Source of the DNA: Spirosoma fluviale
GTDB taxonomy: Bacteria > Bacteroidota > Bacteroidia > Cytophagales > Spirosomataceae
Length of the DNA stretch: 39,039 nt
Direction: 5' to 3'
Assembly: GCA_945866095.1 (NCBI GenBank)
Contig: CAMBGA010000006.1
Coordinates: 1-39,039 of the forward strand
The notes under the pieces are model-generated. The model was not told the origin of the DNA, ran no database searches, and saw only the letters and a list, made by a program, of their open reading frames with translations. This document shows positions 7,039-15,640 of this stretch, piece by piece. The first letter of the stretch is position 1. The number at the start of each line of letters is the position of its first letter. A program made the position numbers and the translations under genes.

Positions 7039-7413
7039 ATGGCTTTAGAACTAAGCGGAAAATTAATCAAAAAATTACCTGAGGTTACAGGAACAGGTAA
7101 AAATGGTACAAATTGGATCAAACAAGAATTTGTACTTGAAACTCAAGATCAATACCCTAAAAAAGTATGTATGTCGGTATGGGGTGATAAAACCCAAGAT
7201 TTAACTCCCGTACAAGAGGGTGAAATTGTAAAAGTTCAATTTAATGTAGAATCCAGAGAATACAATGATCGCTGGTATACGGAAATTAGAGCGTATAAAT
7301 TAGATCGCACTGGGTCAAGCCCAAGTGTTCCCCCTAATGTGGAGCCAAGTCCAGCGGGGGGATATCAATTTCCTCCATTAGCCACAGAAAGTGGCGATGA
7401 TTTGCCTTTTTAA
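7039..7413 (+). CDS. DUF3127 domain protein with SSB-like acidic tip
   Basis: A 124-residue protein. MALELSGKLIKKLPEVTGTG followed by WIKQEFVLET, KVCMSVWGDKTQDL and GEIVKVQFNVESREYNDRWY is the DUF3127 pattern, a small beta-rich, OB-like Bacteroidota family without a settled function. A Pro/Gly/Ser linker follows (about 95-112) and the protein ends in SGDDLPF, the same kind of acidic-hydrophobic tail by which single-strand DNA-binding protein recruits partners. The longer reading frame upstream runs through the tRNA-Leu gene, so I place the start at 7039. Confidence 0.85.
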   Translation: MALELSGKLIKKLPEVTGTGKNGTNWIKQEFVLETQDQYPKKVCMSVWGDKTQDLTPVQEGEIVKVQFNVESREYNDRWYTEIRAYKLDRTGSSPSVPPNVEPSPAGGYQFPPLATESGDDLPF

Positions 7414-7431
7414 GATCAACGTAATCAAATA

Positions 7432-7470
7432 AATCAGTCATTGAGTTTTCGAAAAATTCAGTGACTGATT
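7432..7470. terminator. Stem-loop between convergent DUF3127 and GNAT genes
   Basis: AATCAGTCA (7432-7440) pairs with TGACTGATT (7462-7470), and the stem continues inward through a T-G pair and TGA/TCA. T-rich sequence flanks both sides, so it may end transcription in both directions. Confidence 0.65.
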
Positions 7471-7476
7471 ATTTAT

Positions 7477-7923
7477 TTAGCGATTGATGGTCTTCTCCAT
7501 CGCTTGATGAACGATATCTGCCTCAATAAAAGTATTCCCATACGCTATAAATCCTAATTTTTCATAAAGAGGTTTTACACTTACTTGTGCATGTAAATAA
7601 AAATGATGCACATCTTCAAATGTATTCTGGGCAACCGCCATCAAATGATTGATGAGCTCAGTCGCATAGCCTTTTCCACGGTATTGTTTGAGTGTAGCTA
7701 TGCGTTCTATTTTAATCCCTTTATCTGTTTTACGAAAACGTCCCGTTGCGACCGCCAATTCATTTTCAAACAGTAAGTAATGTTGGGCCACCGCATCTAA
7801 TTCATCAAATTCCTCTGAGGGCAAACACTTTTGTTCATGAACAAATACTTCAGTTCGAATGGCAAAAACTTGCTTGATTAATACAGGGTCTTCTGCTTGA
7901 ATTATTTTAAGGTTGGGCATCAT
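7477..7923 (-). CDS. GNAT-family N-acetyltransferase (ElaA-like)
   Basis: A 148-residue acetyltransferase. FAIRTEVFVHEQKCLPSEEFDELD near the N-terminus is the ElaA/YjcF-type opening, and the acetyl-CoA loop is ATLKQYRGKGYATELINHL at about residues 76-95, followed by LHAQVSVKPLYEKLGFIAYG. Substrate unknown. The first two codons are both ATG. The start overlaps the phoH stop by one base (TAATG), so it is translationally coupled to phoH and probably the second gene of that operon. Confidence 0.9.
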   Translation of the reverse strand: MMPNLKIIQAEDPVLIKQVFAIRTEVFVHEQKCLPSEEFDELDAVAQHYLLFENELAVATGRFRKTDKGIKIERIATLKQYRGKGYATELINHLMAVAQNTFEDVHHFYLHAQVSVKPLYEKLGFIAYGNTFIEADIVHQAMEKTINR

Positions 7924-8882
7924 TATTTCGATTGCTTTCCGTAAGCTTCAATAATCTCACGGACTAATCGGTGACGCACTACATCAGAACCATCCAATTC
8001 CACAAAGGCGATTCCTTCTATCCCGGCAAGAATTCGTTCTGCATCCCCTAAACCGGACGTTTGGTTTTTCGGTAAGTCGACCTGCGATTTATCACCCGTT
8101 ATGATGGTTTTGGATTGAATACCCATTCTAGTAAGAAACATTTTCATTTGCATCGAAGTCGTATTTTGCGCTTCGTCCAATAAAATAAATGCCTTATTTA
8201 ACGTTCTTCCTCGCATATAGGCTAAAGGGGCAATTTCAATGGTACGATTTTCCAAATAAAATTTAAGCTTATCCGGAGGAATCATATCATCCAAAGCATC
8301 ATAGATCGGGCGTAAATAGGGATCAATTTTTTCTTTTAAATCACCGGGCAAGAAACCTAAATTTTCACCGGCTTCCACAGCTGGGCGGGTGATGATTATT
8401 TTCTTTACTTCTTTATTTTTTAAAGCTTTAACCGCTAGAGCTACCGCCGTATAGGTCTTACCGGTACCGGCTGGTCCGATCGCAAAAACAATATCATTTT
8501 TGGAGGCTGACTCAACTAATTTTCGTTGATTCGGTGTTTTCACCTTGATCACAATCCCTTTATTTCCAAAAAGTAATACGTCTTTGTCATCCACCCAAGG
8601 CGTGACCTTTTCTTCTCCTGTTGGATTTAAAACACCGTCGATAAATAAAGTCATGTACTTAGCGCTCAGAGAACTATGAGATTCTAAATGCGCAATGCAT
8701 TGATTGACAATAGCTTCCACTAAAGAAATTTGATCATCAGAACCTCGAATGGTAAGTTGTTCACCTCTGGCTATAATCTTAGTTTGAGGAAAAGCATTCA
8801 TTAATGCTTGAAGATTTGCGTTTGAGACCCCAAAAAAATCAATTAGGGAGATGTCGGCTAAAGAAATTATTTTTTCTAACAA
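7923..8882 (-). CDS. phoH: PhoH-family ATPase
   Basis: A 319-residue PhoH-like protein. The N-terminal part (1-100) has the KH-like domain usual in this family; the ATPase domain carries Walker A GPAGTGKT at residues 136-143 and the Walker B region ILLDEAQNTT near 235. PhoH proteins are RNA-associated ATPases/helicases, often beside RNA-processing genes, and induced by phosphate starvation in E. coli. The start is TTG (complement of 8880-8882): no ATG or GTG lies near, and MLEKIISLADISLIDFFG matches where homologues begin. Confidence 0.93.
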   Translation of the reverse strand: MLEKIISLADISLIDFFGVSNANLQALMNAFPQTKIIARGEQLTIRGSDDQISLVEAIVNQCIAHLESHSSLSAKYMTLFIDGVLNPTGEEKVTPWVDDKDVLLFGNKGIVIKVKTPNQRKLVESASKNDIVFAIGPAGTGKTYTAVALAVKALKNKEVKKIIITRPAVEAGENLGFLPGDLKEKIDPYLRPIYDALDDMIPPDKLKFYLENRTIEIAPLAYMRGRTLNKAFILLDEAQNTTSMQMKMFLTRMGIQSKTIITGDKSQVDLPKNQTSGLGDAERILAGIEGIAFVELDGSDVVRHRLVREIIEAYGKQSK

Positions 8883-8956
8883 GAAGAATTATTTTAATGA
8901 TGAATGAAAACACTAAAATATAAAATAATTGAAATTTTAATAGAATGAGAAGATGA

Positions 8957-8964
8957 TATTTTTG
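8957..8964 (+). promoter_or_regulatory. -7 box for dnaB
   Basis: TATTTTTG matches TAnnTTTG, with a TTG at 8929-8931 (25 bp spacing, longer than ideal). It lies downstream of the first possible in-frame ATG (8953), which argues for the dnaB start at 8989. Confidence 0.55.
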
Positions 8965-8988
8965 ATAAATTATCGTAAAATTGTACCT

Positions 8989-10590
8989 ATGGAATCTAAC
9001 ACACAATCCTCCATTTTTAAAAAGGGAAATCAGCAAGCAAATACGGCTAATCGGTCTAATATACCTCAAAGACTTAGTGATATGGGTTTGGGGAAATTAC
9101 CTCCACAAGCCTTAGATTTAGAAGAAGCACTTTTAGGGGCACTCATGCTGGAGAAAGAACCTTTGGCAAATGTGATTGAATTATTAAAACCAGATACGTT
9201 TTATAAAGAAGCGCATCAAAAAATATTTGGGGCGATCCAAGCTTTATTTCAAGCGTCACAGCCCGTTGATTTATTGACGGTCAACAATCAGTTAAAATCA
9301 AATGGTGAATTAGAAAAGGCAGGTGGGACTAGTTATTTAGCCCAATTGACCTCCAGGGTAAGTTCAACATCCAATGTTGAATTCCATGCGCGTATTATCA
9401 TTGAGCAATATATCAAAAGACAGTTGATTCATATTTCATCTGAAATCCAAAGGCAATCGTATGAAGATACATCCGATGTTTTTTTGATTTTGGACCGAAT
9501 GGAGCAGGAATTATTCACGATAGCTGAGTCCAATATTCGTAAAAATTACGAAAGTATGTCGGACATTTTGAAAAAGGCTGTTGAAGAATTAGAGAAGAAA
9601 CAATTGCAAAAAAGTGGCTTGACAGGTATTCCGTCAGGTTTTACAGATTTGGATCGATTAACCTCAGGCTGGCAAAAGCAAGAATTAATCATTATTGCGG
9701 CAAGACCCGGTATGGGAAAGACAGCCTTTGTCGTTTCTGCCTGTCGAAATGCAGCTGTAGATTTCGGACATTCAGTCGCCTTGTTTTCGCTTGAAATGTC
9801 GGCGGTCCAATTGGTCAACAGGATTATCTCGGCCGAAGCAGAAATAGAGGCAGATAAAATTAGACGAGGAAAATTGGAAGCACATGAGTGGCAACAATTG
9901 CACTCAAAAATAAAGTCCTTATTTGACGCTAAAATATTCATTGACGATACACCTGCATTATCCATTTTGGAGTTGAGAGCAAAATGCAGACGTTTAAAAG
10001 CGCAAAAAAATATCGAATTAATTGTGATTGATTACTTGCAATTAATGACGGGGGACTCGTCCGGAAAAGGACCTTCAGGAAACAGAGAGCAAGAAATTGC
10101 GCAAATTTCCAGGGCTTTAAAGCAATTAGCCAAAGAATTAGATGTACCAGTGATTGCATTATCGCAATTAAATCGTTCTACGGAGACCCGAGGAGGAAAT
10201 AAGAAACCTCAACTATCTGACCTTCGTGAATCTGGGGCCATTGAGCAAGACGCGGATCAGGTAATGTTTATTTACCGACCCGAATATTACCAAATTACAC
10301 AAGATGACCAGGGGAACTCGTTGGTTGGCATGGGAGAAATCATCATGGCTAAAAACCGTTCCGGTTCATTAGAAAATGTATGGTTGAAGTTTATAGGTAA
10401 ATTCACCAAATACTGCGATTTAGATTTCCAACCTTTTGGCAATCAAGAGGGATCTCAAAACCATGTACTTAGTGCATTAGGAGATCAAACGTCTAGTTTT
10501 GAGCAGCAAAAAAATGAATCGTCTGTATTCAAGTCAAGTAAAATGAATTTACCTCCAGAAGATTATGATCCATTGAATACTCCCTTCTAA
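8989..10590 (+). CDS. dnaB: Replicative DNA helicase DnaB
   Basis: A 533-residue hexameric helicase that unwinds DNA at the replication fork and binds primase through its N-terminal domain. The N-terminal domain begins at about residue 37 (PPQALDLEEALLGALML); the linker LTGIPSGFTDLDRLTSGW precedes the RecA-type core, with Walker A ARPGMGKTAF at about 238-247, Walker B ELIVIDYLQLMT, and LSDLRESGAIEQDADQ. The C-terminal 60 residues are a polar tail. I use the ATG at 8989 rather than the in-frame ATG at 8953 because the -7 box lies between them. No intein is present. Confidence 0.96.
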   Translation: MESNTQSSIFKKGNQQANTANRSNIPQRLSDMGLGKLPPQALDLEEALLGALMLEKEPLANVIELLKPDTFYKEAHQKIFGAIQALFQASQPVDLLTVNNQLKSNGELEKAGGTSYLAQLTSRVSSTSNVEFHARIIIEQYIKRQLIHISSEIQRQSYEDTSDVFLILDRMEQELFTIAESNIRKNYESMSDILKKAVEELEKKQLQKSGLTGIPSGFTDLDRLTSGWQKQELIIIAARPGMGKTAFVVSACRNAAVDFGHSVALFSLEMSAVQLVNRIISAEAEIEADKIRRGKLEAHEWQQLHSKIKSLFDAKIFIDDTPALSILELRAKCRRLKAQKNIELIVIDYLQLMTGDSSGKGPSGNREQEIAQISRALKQLAKELDVPVIALSQLNRSTETRGGNKKPQLSDLRESGAIEQDADQVMFIYRPEYYQITQDDQGNSLVGMGEIIMAKNRSGSLENVWLKFIGKFTKYCDLDFQPFGNQEGSQNHVLSALGDQTSSFEQQKNESSVFKSSKMNLPPEDYDPLNTPF

Positions 10591-10616
10591 GAGCGATTTT
10601 GAAGTTATATAAAATA

Positions 10617-10648
10617 AAAAAGACGTGTAATTAGCACGTCTTTTTTTT
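10617..10648. terminator. Bidirectional intrinsic terminator between dnaB and rlmD
   Basis: AGACGTG (10621-10627) pairs with CACGTCT (10635-10641) around a 7-nt loop, flanked by A4 on the left and T8 on the right, so it works as a rho-independent terminator for both convergent genes. Confidence 0.88.
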
Positions 10649-10666
10649 ATGGAAAATCTCACGTTA

Positions 10667-12085
10667 TCATGATTTCAAACGTAATCTGACTATATTTTCC
10701 ACATGATGTGTTTGAGGAAACATATCCACAGGATGTACAATGTCAACCGAATAAGCAACGTCCAATAAGGCTAAATCTCTAGCTTGAGTGGCAGGATTAC
10801 AACTTACGTAGACAATTGTTTTAGGCAATACTTTTAAAATTTGTACGATTACTTCTTCATCCATTCCAGCCCGAGGAGGATCCGTAATAATCACATCAGG
10901 CTTTCCGTGAATGGAAATAAATTCCTCCGTTAGTACCCTTTTCATGTCCCCAGCAAAAAAAGAAGCGTGATCTATATTATTTAATTTAGCATTAATATGC
11001 GCATCTGCCACTGCCATTTCGACATATTCCAAACCCACTATTTTGGCGGCTTGCTTGGCCAAAAATAAACCAATCGTACCAGTTCCCGAATACAAATCAT
11101 ATACGATTTCGGATCCTGTTAGGCCAGCGTATTCGCGAACTAATTGGTATAAACGAATCGCTTGTTTTGAATTGGTTTGAAAAAAGGATTTGGGACCAAT
11201 CTGAAAGACTAAATCCTCCATTTTTTCCTCTATGAAAGGTTTTCCATGGTAACAAACTACGTCTAAATCATGAAAAGTATCATTCCCTTTTTGGTTAATT
11301 ACGTAATTTAATGAGGTAATGATAGGGAATTCGGCTTGCAGAAAAGCCATGACAGCTTCTATTTCTTTGGTGTCCGCATAGGCAAACTGAACCGTGACCA
11401 TCCACTGACCAATGCTCGTATTTCGAATAATCAAATTACGTAAAGCACCTTCCTTTTGAAATTTTAACTCATAAAATGAAATATTATTTTCTTCTGCAAA
11501 AGCAAAGACACTATTCCGAATGGCATTGGAGGGATCGGGTTGAAGGTAGCAATGATCTACAGCTAAAATTTTATCAAATCGGCCGGGAACATGAAATCCT
11601 AAGGCATGCAAAGAACCTAAGTCCTCAGAACCTATTTCATCATTGGTAAGCCAACGAGCCGACGAAAACGTGAATTCAAGTTTGTTCCGATAGTAATATG
11701 CCTCATCAGAACCTAGGATAGGCATAAACTCAGGGAGTGGAACTTTAGCGATTCTGGTTAAATTATCTGAAACTTGGCGCGTTTTAAAAGCTAATTGAGA
11801 TTCGTAGGAAACATGTTGCCATTTACAACCCCCACATACCCCAAAATGAGAACAAGGAGCATCAACTCGATGTGCCGAAAGGGCTTGAATATTGATGGCC
11901 TGGGCTTGTTTAAACTTTTTTTTAGACTTTAAAATACGTAAATCAGCTATGTCACCGGGAGCCACTGGCCCTTGAACAAAAATAATTTCATCGTTTACTT
12001 TAGATATGCATTTGGCTTCGGCGGCAAAATCTAAAATTGGTATTTGTTCTAAGACAACGGGAATTCTCTCTTTCTTTTTACTCAT
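10667..12085 (-). CDS. rlmD: 23S rRNA (uracil-5-)-methyltransferase, RlmD/TrmA family
   Basis: A 472-residue SAM-dependent methyltransferase that forms 5-methyluridine in rRNA. The first 65 residues form a TRAM domain. The four [4Fe-4S] cysteines are at about 78, 84, 87 (APCSHFGVCGGCKWQ) and 179 (VDHCYLQP). The SAM site is DLYSGTGTIGLFLA, then ITDPPRAGMDEEV, and the nucleophilic cysteine lies in IVYVSCNPATQARDL. The cluster cysteines favour RlmD/RlmCD over TrmA; which uridine is modified cannot be told. A minus-strand TATTTTTG box is 49 bp upstream of the ATG. Confidence 0.92.
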   Translation of the reverse strand: MSKKKERIPVVLEQIPILDFAAEAKCISKVNDEIIFVQGPVAPGDIADLRILKSKKKFKQAQAINIQALSAHRVDAPCSHFGVCGGCKWQHVSYESQLAFKTRQVSDNLTRIAKVPLPEFMPILGSDEAYYYRNKLEFTFSSARWLTNDEIGSEDLGSLHALGFHVPGRFDKILAVDHCYLQPDPSNAIRNSVFAFAEENNISFYELKFQKEGALRNLIIRNTSIGQWMVTVQFAYADTKEIEAVMAFLQAEFPIITSLNYVINQKGNDTFHDLDVVCYHGKPFIEEKMEDLVFQIGPKSFFQTNSKQAIRLYQLVREYAGLTGSEIVYDLYSGTGTIGLFLAKQAAKIVGLEYVEMAVADAHINAKLNNIDHASFFAGDMKRVLTEEFISIHGKPDVIITDPPRAGMDEEVIVQILKVLPKTIVYVSCNPATQARDLALLDVAYSVDIVHPVDMFPQTHHVENIVRLRLKS

Positions 12086-12133
12086 TTACATTAAAATATT
12101 GACGAAAATACGGCTTTATATGTGCAAGCCAAT

Positions 12134-12141
12134 CAAAAATA
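12134..12141 (-). promoter_or_regulatory. -7 box for rlmD
   Basis: Minus strand TATTTTTG matches TAnnTTTG, giving a leader of roughly 45 nt. No well-spaced TTG was seen. Confidence 0.45.
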
Positions 12142-12166
12142 TTAACTTCGTTCTAAATTTTTTCAC

Positions 12167-12973
12167 ATGAATAACAAGGTTATTATCATTACAGGGGGGT
12201 CCTCAGGAATAGGAAAAGCATTAGCCTTACAATATGGCCTGTTGGGTGCCCGAGTAGTTATAACAGGTAGAAACAAAGAAAAACTGCAAGAAACGACGGT
12301 TGAGTTACAAAAGGTTGGAATTTCGATTGTAGGCATTCCCTGTGACAGCAGTTTGGAAAAGGAGACCCGATTAATGGTTGAACAAGTGAAGAATCAGTTT
12401 GGGCAAATTGACCTATTGATCAATAATGCAGGAATATCGATGAGATCTATGTTTGAGGATGTGAGTATAGATGTACTAAAAACAGTCATGGACATCAATT
12501 TTTGGGGTACTGTTTATGCGACGCAAGCAGCATTGCCCTATTTAAAGGAATCAAAAGGAGGAATCATTGGTATTTCATCGATTGCAGGTTATCGGGGATT
12601 ACCCGTTAGAAGTGGATATTCAGCCTCCAAATTTGCCATGAATGGATTTTTAGAAGCCTTGAGGACAGAATTACTTCATTCTGGAGTACATGTATTGATC
12701 GCTTGTCCAGGGTTTACTGCATCTAATATTAGAAATTCGTCACTCAATGCTGAGGGCAATATTACTGGGGAAACCATGAGAGAAGAGGATAAAATGATGT
12801 CGGCAGATGAGGTAGCGCTTAAAATTATTCATGCATACCAACAAAAGAAAAAGACTTTAATTATGACCTTTCAGGGCAAATTGACCGTTTTTTTAAATAA
12901 ATGGATGAATGGTTTGATGGATACTTTGGTTTACAATTCGTTAAAAAAAGAACGCAATAGTCCATTAAAATAA
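12167..12973 (+). CDS. Short-chain dehydrogenase/reductase (DHRS7-like)
   Basis: A 268-residue classical SDR with all catalytic marks: ITGGSSGIGKALA (NAD(P) loop, residues 7-19), LINNAGIS, serine in ISSIAGYRG, and YSASKFAMNG (Tyr/Lys). An arginine in GRNKEKL after the second strand suggests NADP. The C-terminal tail with FLNKWMNGLMDTLVYN is like the membrane-proximal end of DHRS7B-type reductases, which act on lipid or retinoid-like carbonyls. The true substrate is unknown. It stands alone between divergent rlmD and the TonB receptor. Confidence 0.9.
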   Translation: MNNKVIIITGGSSGIGKALALQYGLLGARVVITGRNKEKLQETTVELQKVGISIVGIPCDSSLEKETRLMVEQVKNQFGQIDLLINNAGISMRSMFEDVSIDVLKTVMDINFWGTVYATQAALPYLKESKGGIIGISSIAGYRGLPVRSGYSASKFAMNGFLEALRTELLHSGVHVLIACPGFTASNIRNSSLNAEGNITGETMREEDKMMSADEVALKIIHAYQQKKKTLIMTFQGKLTVFLNKWMNGLMDTLVYNSLKKERNSPLK

Positions 12974-13005
12974 TAAAGCTAAGAACTATAAGTCCCTAGC
13001 TTTAT
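12973..13005 (+). terminator. Stem-loop after the SDR gene
   Basis: ATAAAGCTA (12973-12981) pairs exactly with TAGCTTTAT (12997-13005) around a 15-nt loop. No clear T-run follows, so terminator strength is doubtful. The rest of the 236-bp gap to the next gene holds the -7 box at 13178 and nothing else I can name. Confidence 0.5.
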
Positions 13006-13177
13006 GTAATCCTAGTTCTAAAAATTACCAATTAAACTCAAATTCCTTCTTTTATTTTCGAGATGGTGGTAGGCTTAAAAAATTCAGAATAAAAAATTAC
13101 GTAACATTTTCGACCAAAGCCTTAAATCCTGCCACATAAACTTATATGTCAGTATAAATAATATGAATTAGTCTTTT

Positions 13178-13185
13178 TAAGTTTG
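13178..13185 (+). promoter_or_regulatory. -7 box for the TonB receptor operon
   Basis: TAAGTTTG matches TAnnTTTG 24 bp before the TTG start codon. No TTG was found at the -33 position. Confidence 0.4.
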
Positions 13186-13209
13186 TAGCTTAATTTAAAT
13201 CAAATTAAT

Positions 13210-15636
13210 TTGAAAAATTCTTTATTCTATTGGGTTGCCTTAAGCCTACTCACTTTCAATACGTCCATTGCTCAAACAGGAGCAAAAGGTAAACTTACCG
13301 GAAAGACCATCGACGAAGCAACCCAAGAAATCATTCCATTTTCTAGCATTAGATTAATGAGTGGAAACCCACAAAAAGCAATGGCAGGGGCTATTGGAAA
13401 CGAAAAAGGGGATTTTGTAGTAGAAGCAGCTTATGGAACGTATGATTTGATCATTGAAAGCGTAGGTTTTGAGCCTATCACCTTAAAAAATCAAAACTTA
13501 ACAAAAGAAAACCCCACCATCAATATAGGTGTTGTTAAGATAAAATCAAGCACGAAGACCTTAGCAGAAGTGACCGTAAAGGGCCAAAAAGCCAGTATGG
13601 AACTCGCATTGGATAAACGGATATTTAATGTTGGAACCGATTTAGCCAATAAAGGAGCGACAGCAGCTGAAATATTAGGCAATTTACCCTCGGTCCAAGT
13701 CGATGGAGAAGGTGGCGTAAGATTAAGAGGAAGTGAAAATGTTCGGATATTAGTCGACGGAAAACCATCTACCATGGTGGGAATGAGTGGTGGCGGATTG
13801 GCTGGATTGCAAGGTAACCTGATCGACAAGGTTGAAATTATCACCAATCCATCTGCCCGCTATGAGGCTGAGGGAATGGCTGGAATCATCAACATCGTGT
13901 TAAAGAAAAATACGACCCAGGGATTTAATGCGGCATTTGAAAGCACTACGGGGTATCCAGAAAATTTTGGGGCCACGGCAATTCTAAATTACAGAAAAGA
14001 TAAATTAAACTTTTTCGTCAATTATGGTTTGTTATATCGCCGCTCACCAGGCAGAAGTAATATATACCAAGAAATTTATGTTCCCGGACAAACCAATTAC
14101 ACCCGTCAAAATAATAAAAATAACGTCACGGGAACAGTTAACAATGTACGTGGAGGGGCCGATTATTTCTTCAATGAAAAAACAATATTAACGGGTTCCT
14201 ATATATTCAGAAGAATGGACACAGAGCGTATTTCAGACTTCCACTATGACGATTATCAAAAATCGCTAAGTAATTTATACGCTGTGACTGATCGCCAACA
14301 AGTGGAAACAGAGGCGGAACCCAATTCAGAATATGCCTTAACGTTTAAAAAGTCATTTGCAAAAAAAGGAAAAGATTTCACAGCGGATCTTCGATATTTA
14401 AATTATTGGGAAAAATCGGATCAGACCTACACCCAAGTAGGTAAAAAAGCGGATGGCAAATCATGGCCAGAAAATTCAAAAATCCAGCGTGCTGTCAACG
14501 ACGAATTTGAAAATCAATGGATATTAACAGCCGACTACGTGAACCCTGTTGGCAAGAATGCAAAAATAGAAACAGGTCTAAGAACAAGTTTCCGTGACAT
14601 GATCAACGACTACATCGTGACTGAAAAGCAGCCAAATGGACTTTTTGAGGTTATGCCAGGCTTCTTAAACAAGTTTATCTACAAAGAGAACATTTCAGCG
14701 GCCTATGCGATTTTTGGCAATAAAATAAATAAATTCTCCTACCAATTGGGCATACGTGGAGAGGTGACCGACATACAAACCGAATTAGAAAAAACGGCGG
14801 AAAAGAATCCTCGTAACTATGCGAATTTATTTCCAAGCATGCATTTCACCTATGCTGTGTCGCCGAAAAAATCATTCCAGTTAGGTTACTCGCGCCGAGT
14901 AAGACGTCCTACCTACAATGAATTAAGTCCTTTTGTGACGTATTCCGACAATCGGAATTACTTTTCAGGTAACCCTGATTTAAATCCTGAATTCACTGAT
15001 TCCTATGATTTGGGAGGATTGAAGTATTTGGAAAGTGGAACATTGAGTGCTTCCTTATATTATCGAAATACCAACGGGAAAATTGAGCAGATTAGAAGCG
15101 TAGATGCCAACGGATATTCCAAAAGGCTTCCCTTAAACTTCTCCAACATGCAATCCATGGGTGCCGAGTTTACGAGTTCGAATAATATAAATAAAGCCTG
15201 GAAAGCAGATTTAAGCTTAAACTTATTTAGAGCCATCACAGATGCACGTAATTTGGATGCAAGCTTTTATAGTGACACGTACTCTTGGTTTGTGCGACAT
15301 ACTTCTCGGGTGAAATTAGGAGCCGGTATCGATGCTCAAATCAGGGCCAACTACGAAGCTCCACAGAAAACGCCGCAAGGATCTAGAGGCTATATGTCTT
15401 GGATGGATTTATCTGCGAGTAAAGATATCATGGATGGAAACGGAACCATAACATTTAACGTATTAGATGTGTTTAGTTCTCGCATCATGCGATCAGAGAT
15501 CAAAGGTGTCGGTTTTTTTACAGAAGCCGAAATGCAAGGACGCTTAACCCAATTTAATTTTACTTTTAATTATCGATTTAAAACCACCAAACAAGCAGCC
15601 AAACAACGCCGCAGTATGATGGACGAAGAAAACTAA
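13210..15636 (+). CDS. TonB-dependent receptor / outer-membrane beta-barrel family protein
   Basis: An 808-residue outer-membrane protein. A signal peptide (1-21, ending SIAQ) is followed by a carboxypeptidase-regulatory-like domain (about 27-105, GKLTGKTIDEATQEIIPFSS), a plug (about 120-230, ILGNLPSVQVDGEGGVRLRG, IEIITNPSARYEAEG-like segment) and a long beta-barrel with alternating aromatic strands and LGYSRRVRRPTYNELSPF. It belongs to the OMP_b-brl_3 branch, not the SusC branch, and no SusD follows. The start is TTG, as no ATG precedes the signal peptide. Ligand unknown. It is 4 bp from the next gene, with which it forms an operon. Confidence 0.92.
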   Translation: MKNSLFYWVALSLLTFNTSIAQTGAKGKLTGKTIDEATQEIIPFSSIRLMSGNPQKAMAGAIGNEKGDFVVEAAYGTYDLIIESVGFEPITLKNQNLTKENPTINIGVVKIKSSTKTLAEVTVKGQKASMELALDKRIFNVGTDLANKGATAAEILGNLPSVQVDGEGGVRLRGSENVRILVDGKPSTMVGMSGGGLAGLQGNLIDKVEIITNPSARYEAEGMAGIINIVLKKNTTQGFNAAFESTTGYPENFGATAILNYRKDKLNFFVNYGLLYRRSPGRSNIYQEIYVPGQTNYTRQNNKNNVTGTVNNVRGGADYFFNEKTILTGSYIFRRMDTERISDFHYDDYQKSLSNLYAVTDRQQVETEAEPNSEYALTFKKSFAKKGKDFTADLRYLNYWEKSDQTYTQVGKKADGKSWPENSKIQRAVNDEFENQWILTADYVNPVGKNAKIETGLRTSFRDMINDYIVTEKQPNGLFEVMPGFLNKFIYKENISAAYAIFGNKINKFSYQLGIRGEVTDIQTELEKTAEKNPRNYANLFPSMHFTYAVSPKKSFQLGYSRRVRRPTYNELSPFVTYSDNRNYFSGNPDLNPEFTDSYDLGGLKYLESGTLSASLYYRNTNGKIEQIRSVDANGYSKRLPLNFSNMQSMGAEFTSSNNINKAWKADLSLNLFRAITDARNLDASFYSDTYSWFVRHTSRVKLGAGIDAQIRANYEAPQKTPQGSRGYMSWMDLSASKDIMDGNGTITFNVLDVFSSRIMRSEIKGVGFFTEAEMQGRLTQFNFTFNYRFKTTKQAAKQRRSMMDEEN

Positions 15637-15640
15637 AATC

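Noticed and set aside
8953-8988. Upstream start for dnaB
   Set aside because: The TAnnTTTG box at 8957-8964 is inside this extension, so it would not be in the mRNA.
9546-9965. 139-codon minus-strand ORF
   Set aside because: Antisense to conserved dnaB helicase core; no independent signal.
13210-15636. SusC/SusD glycan uptake pair
   Set aside because: The receptor is of the OMP_b-brl_3 type and no SusD lipoprotein follows; the downstream lipoprotein is a dehydrogenase with cytochrome c.
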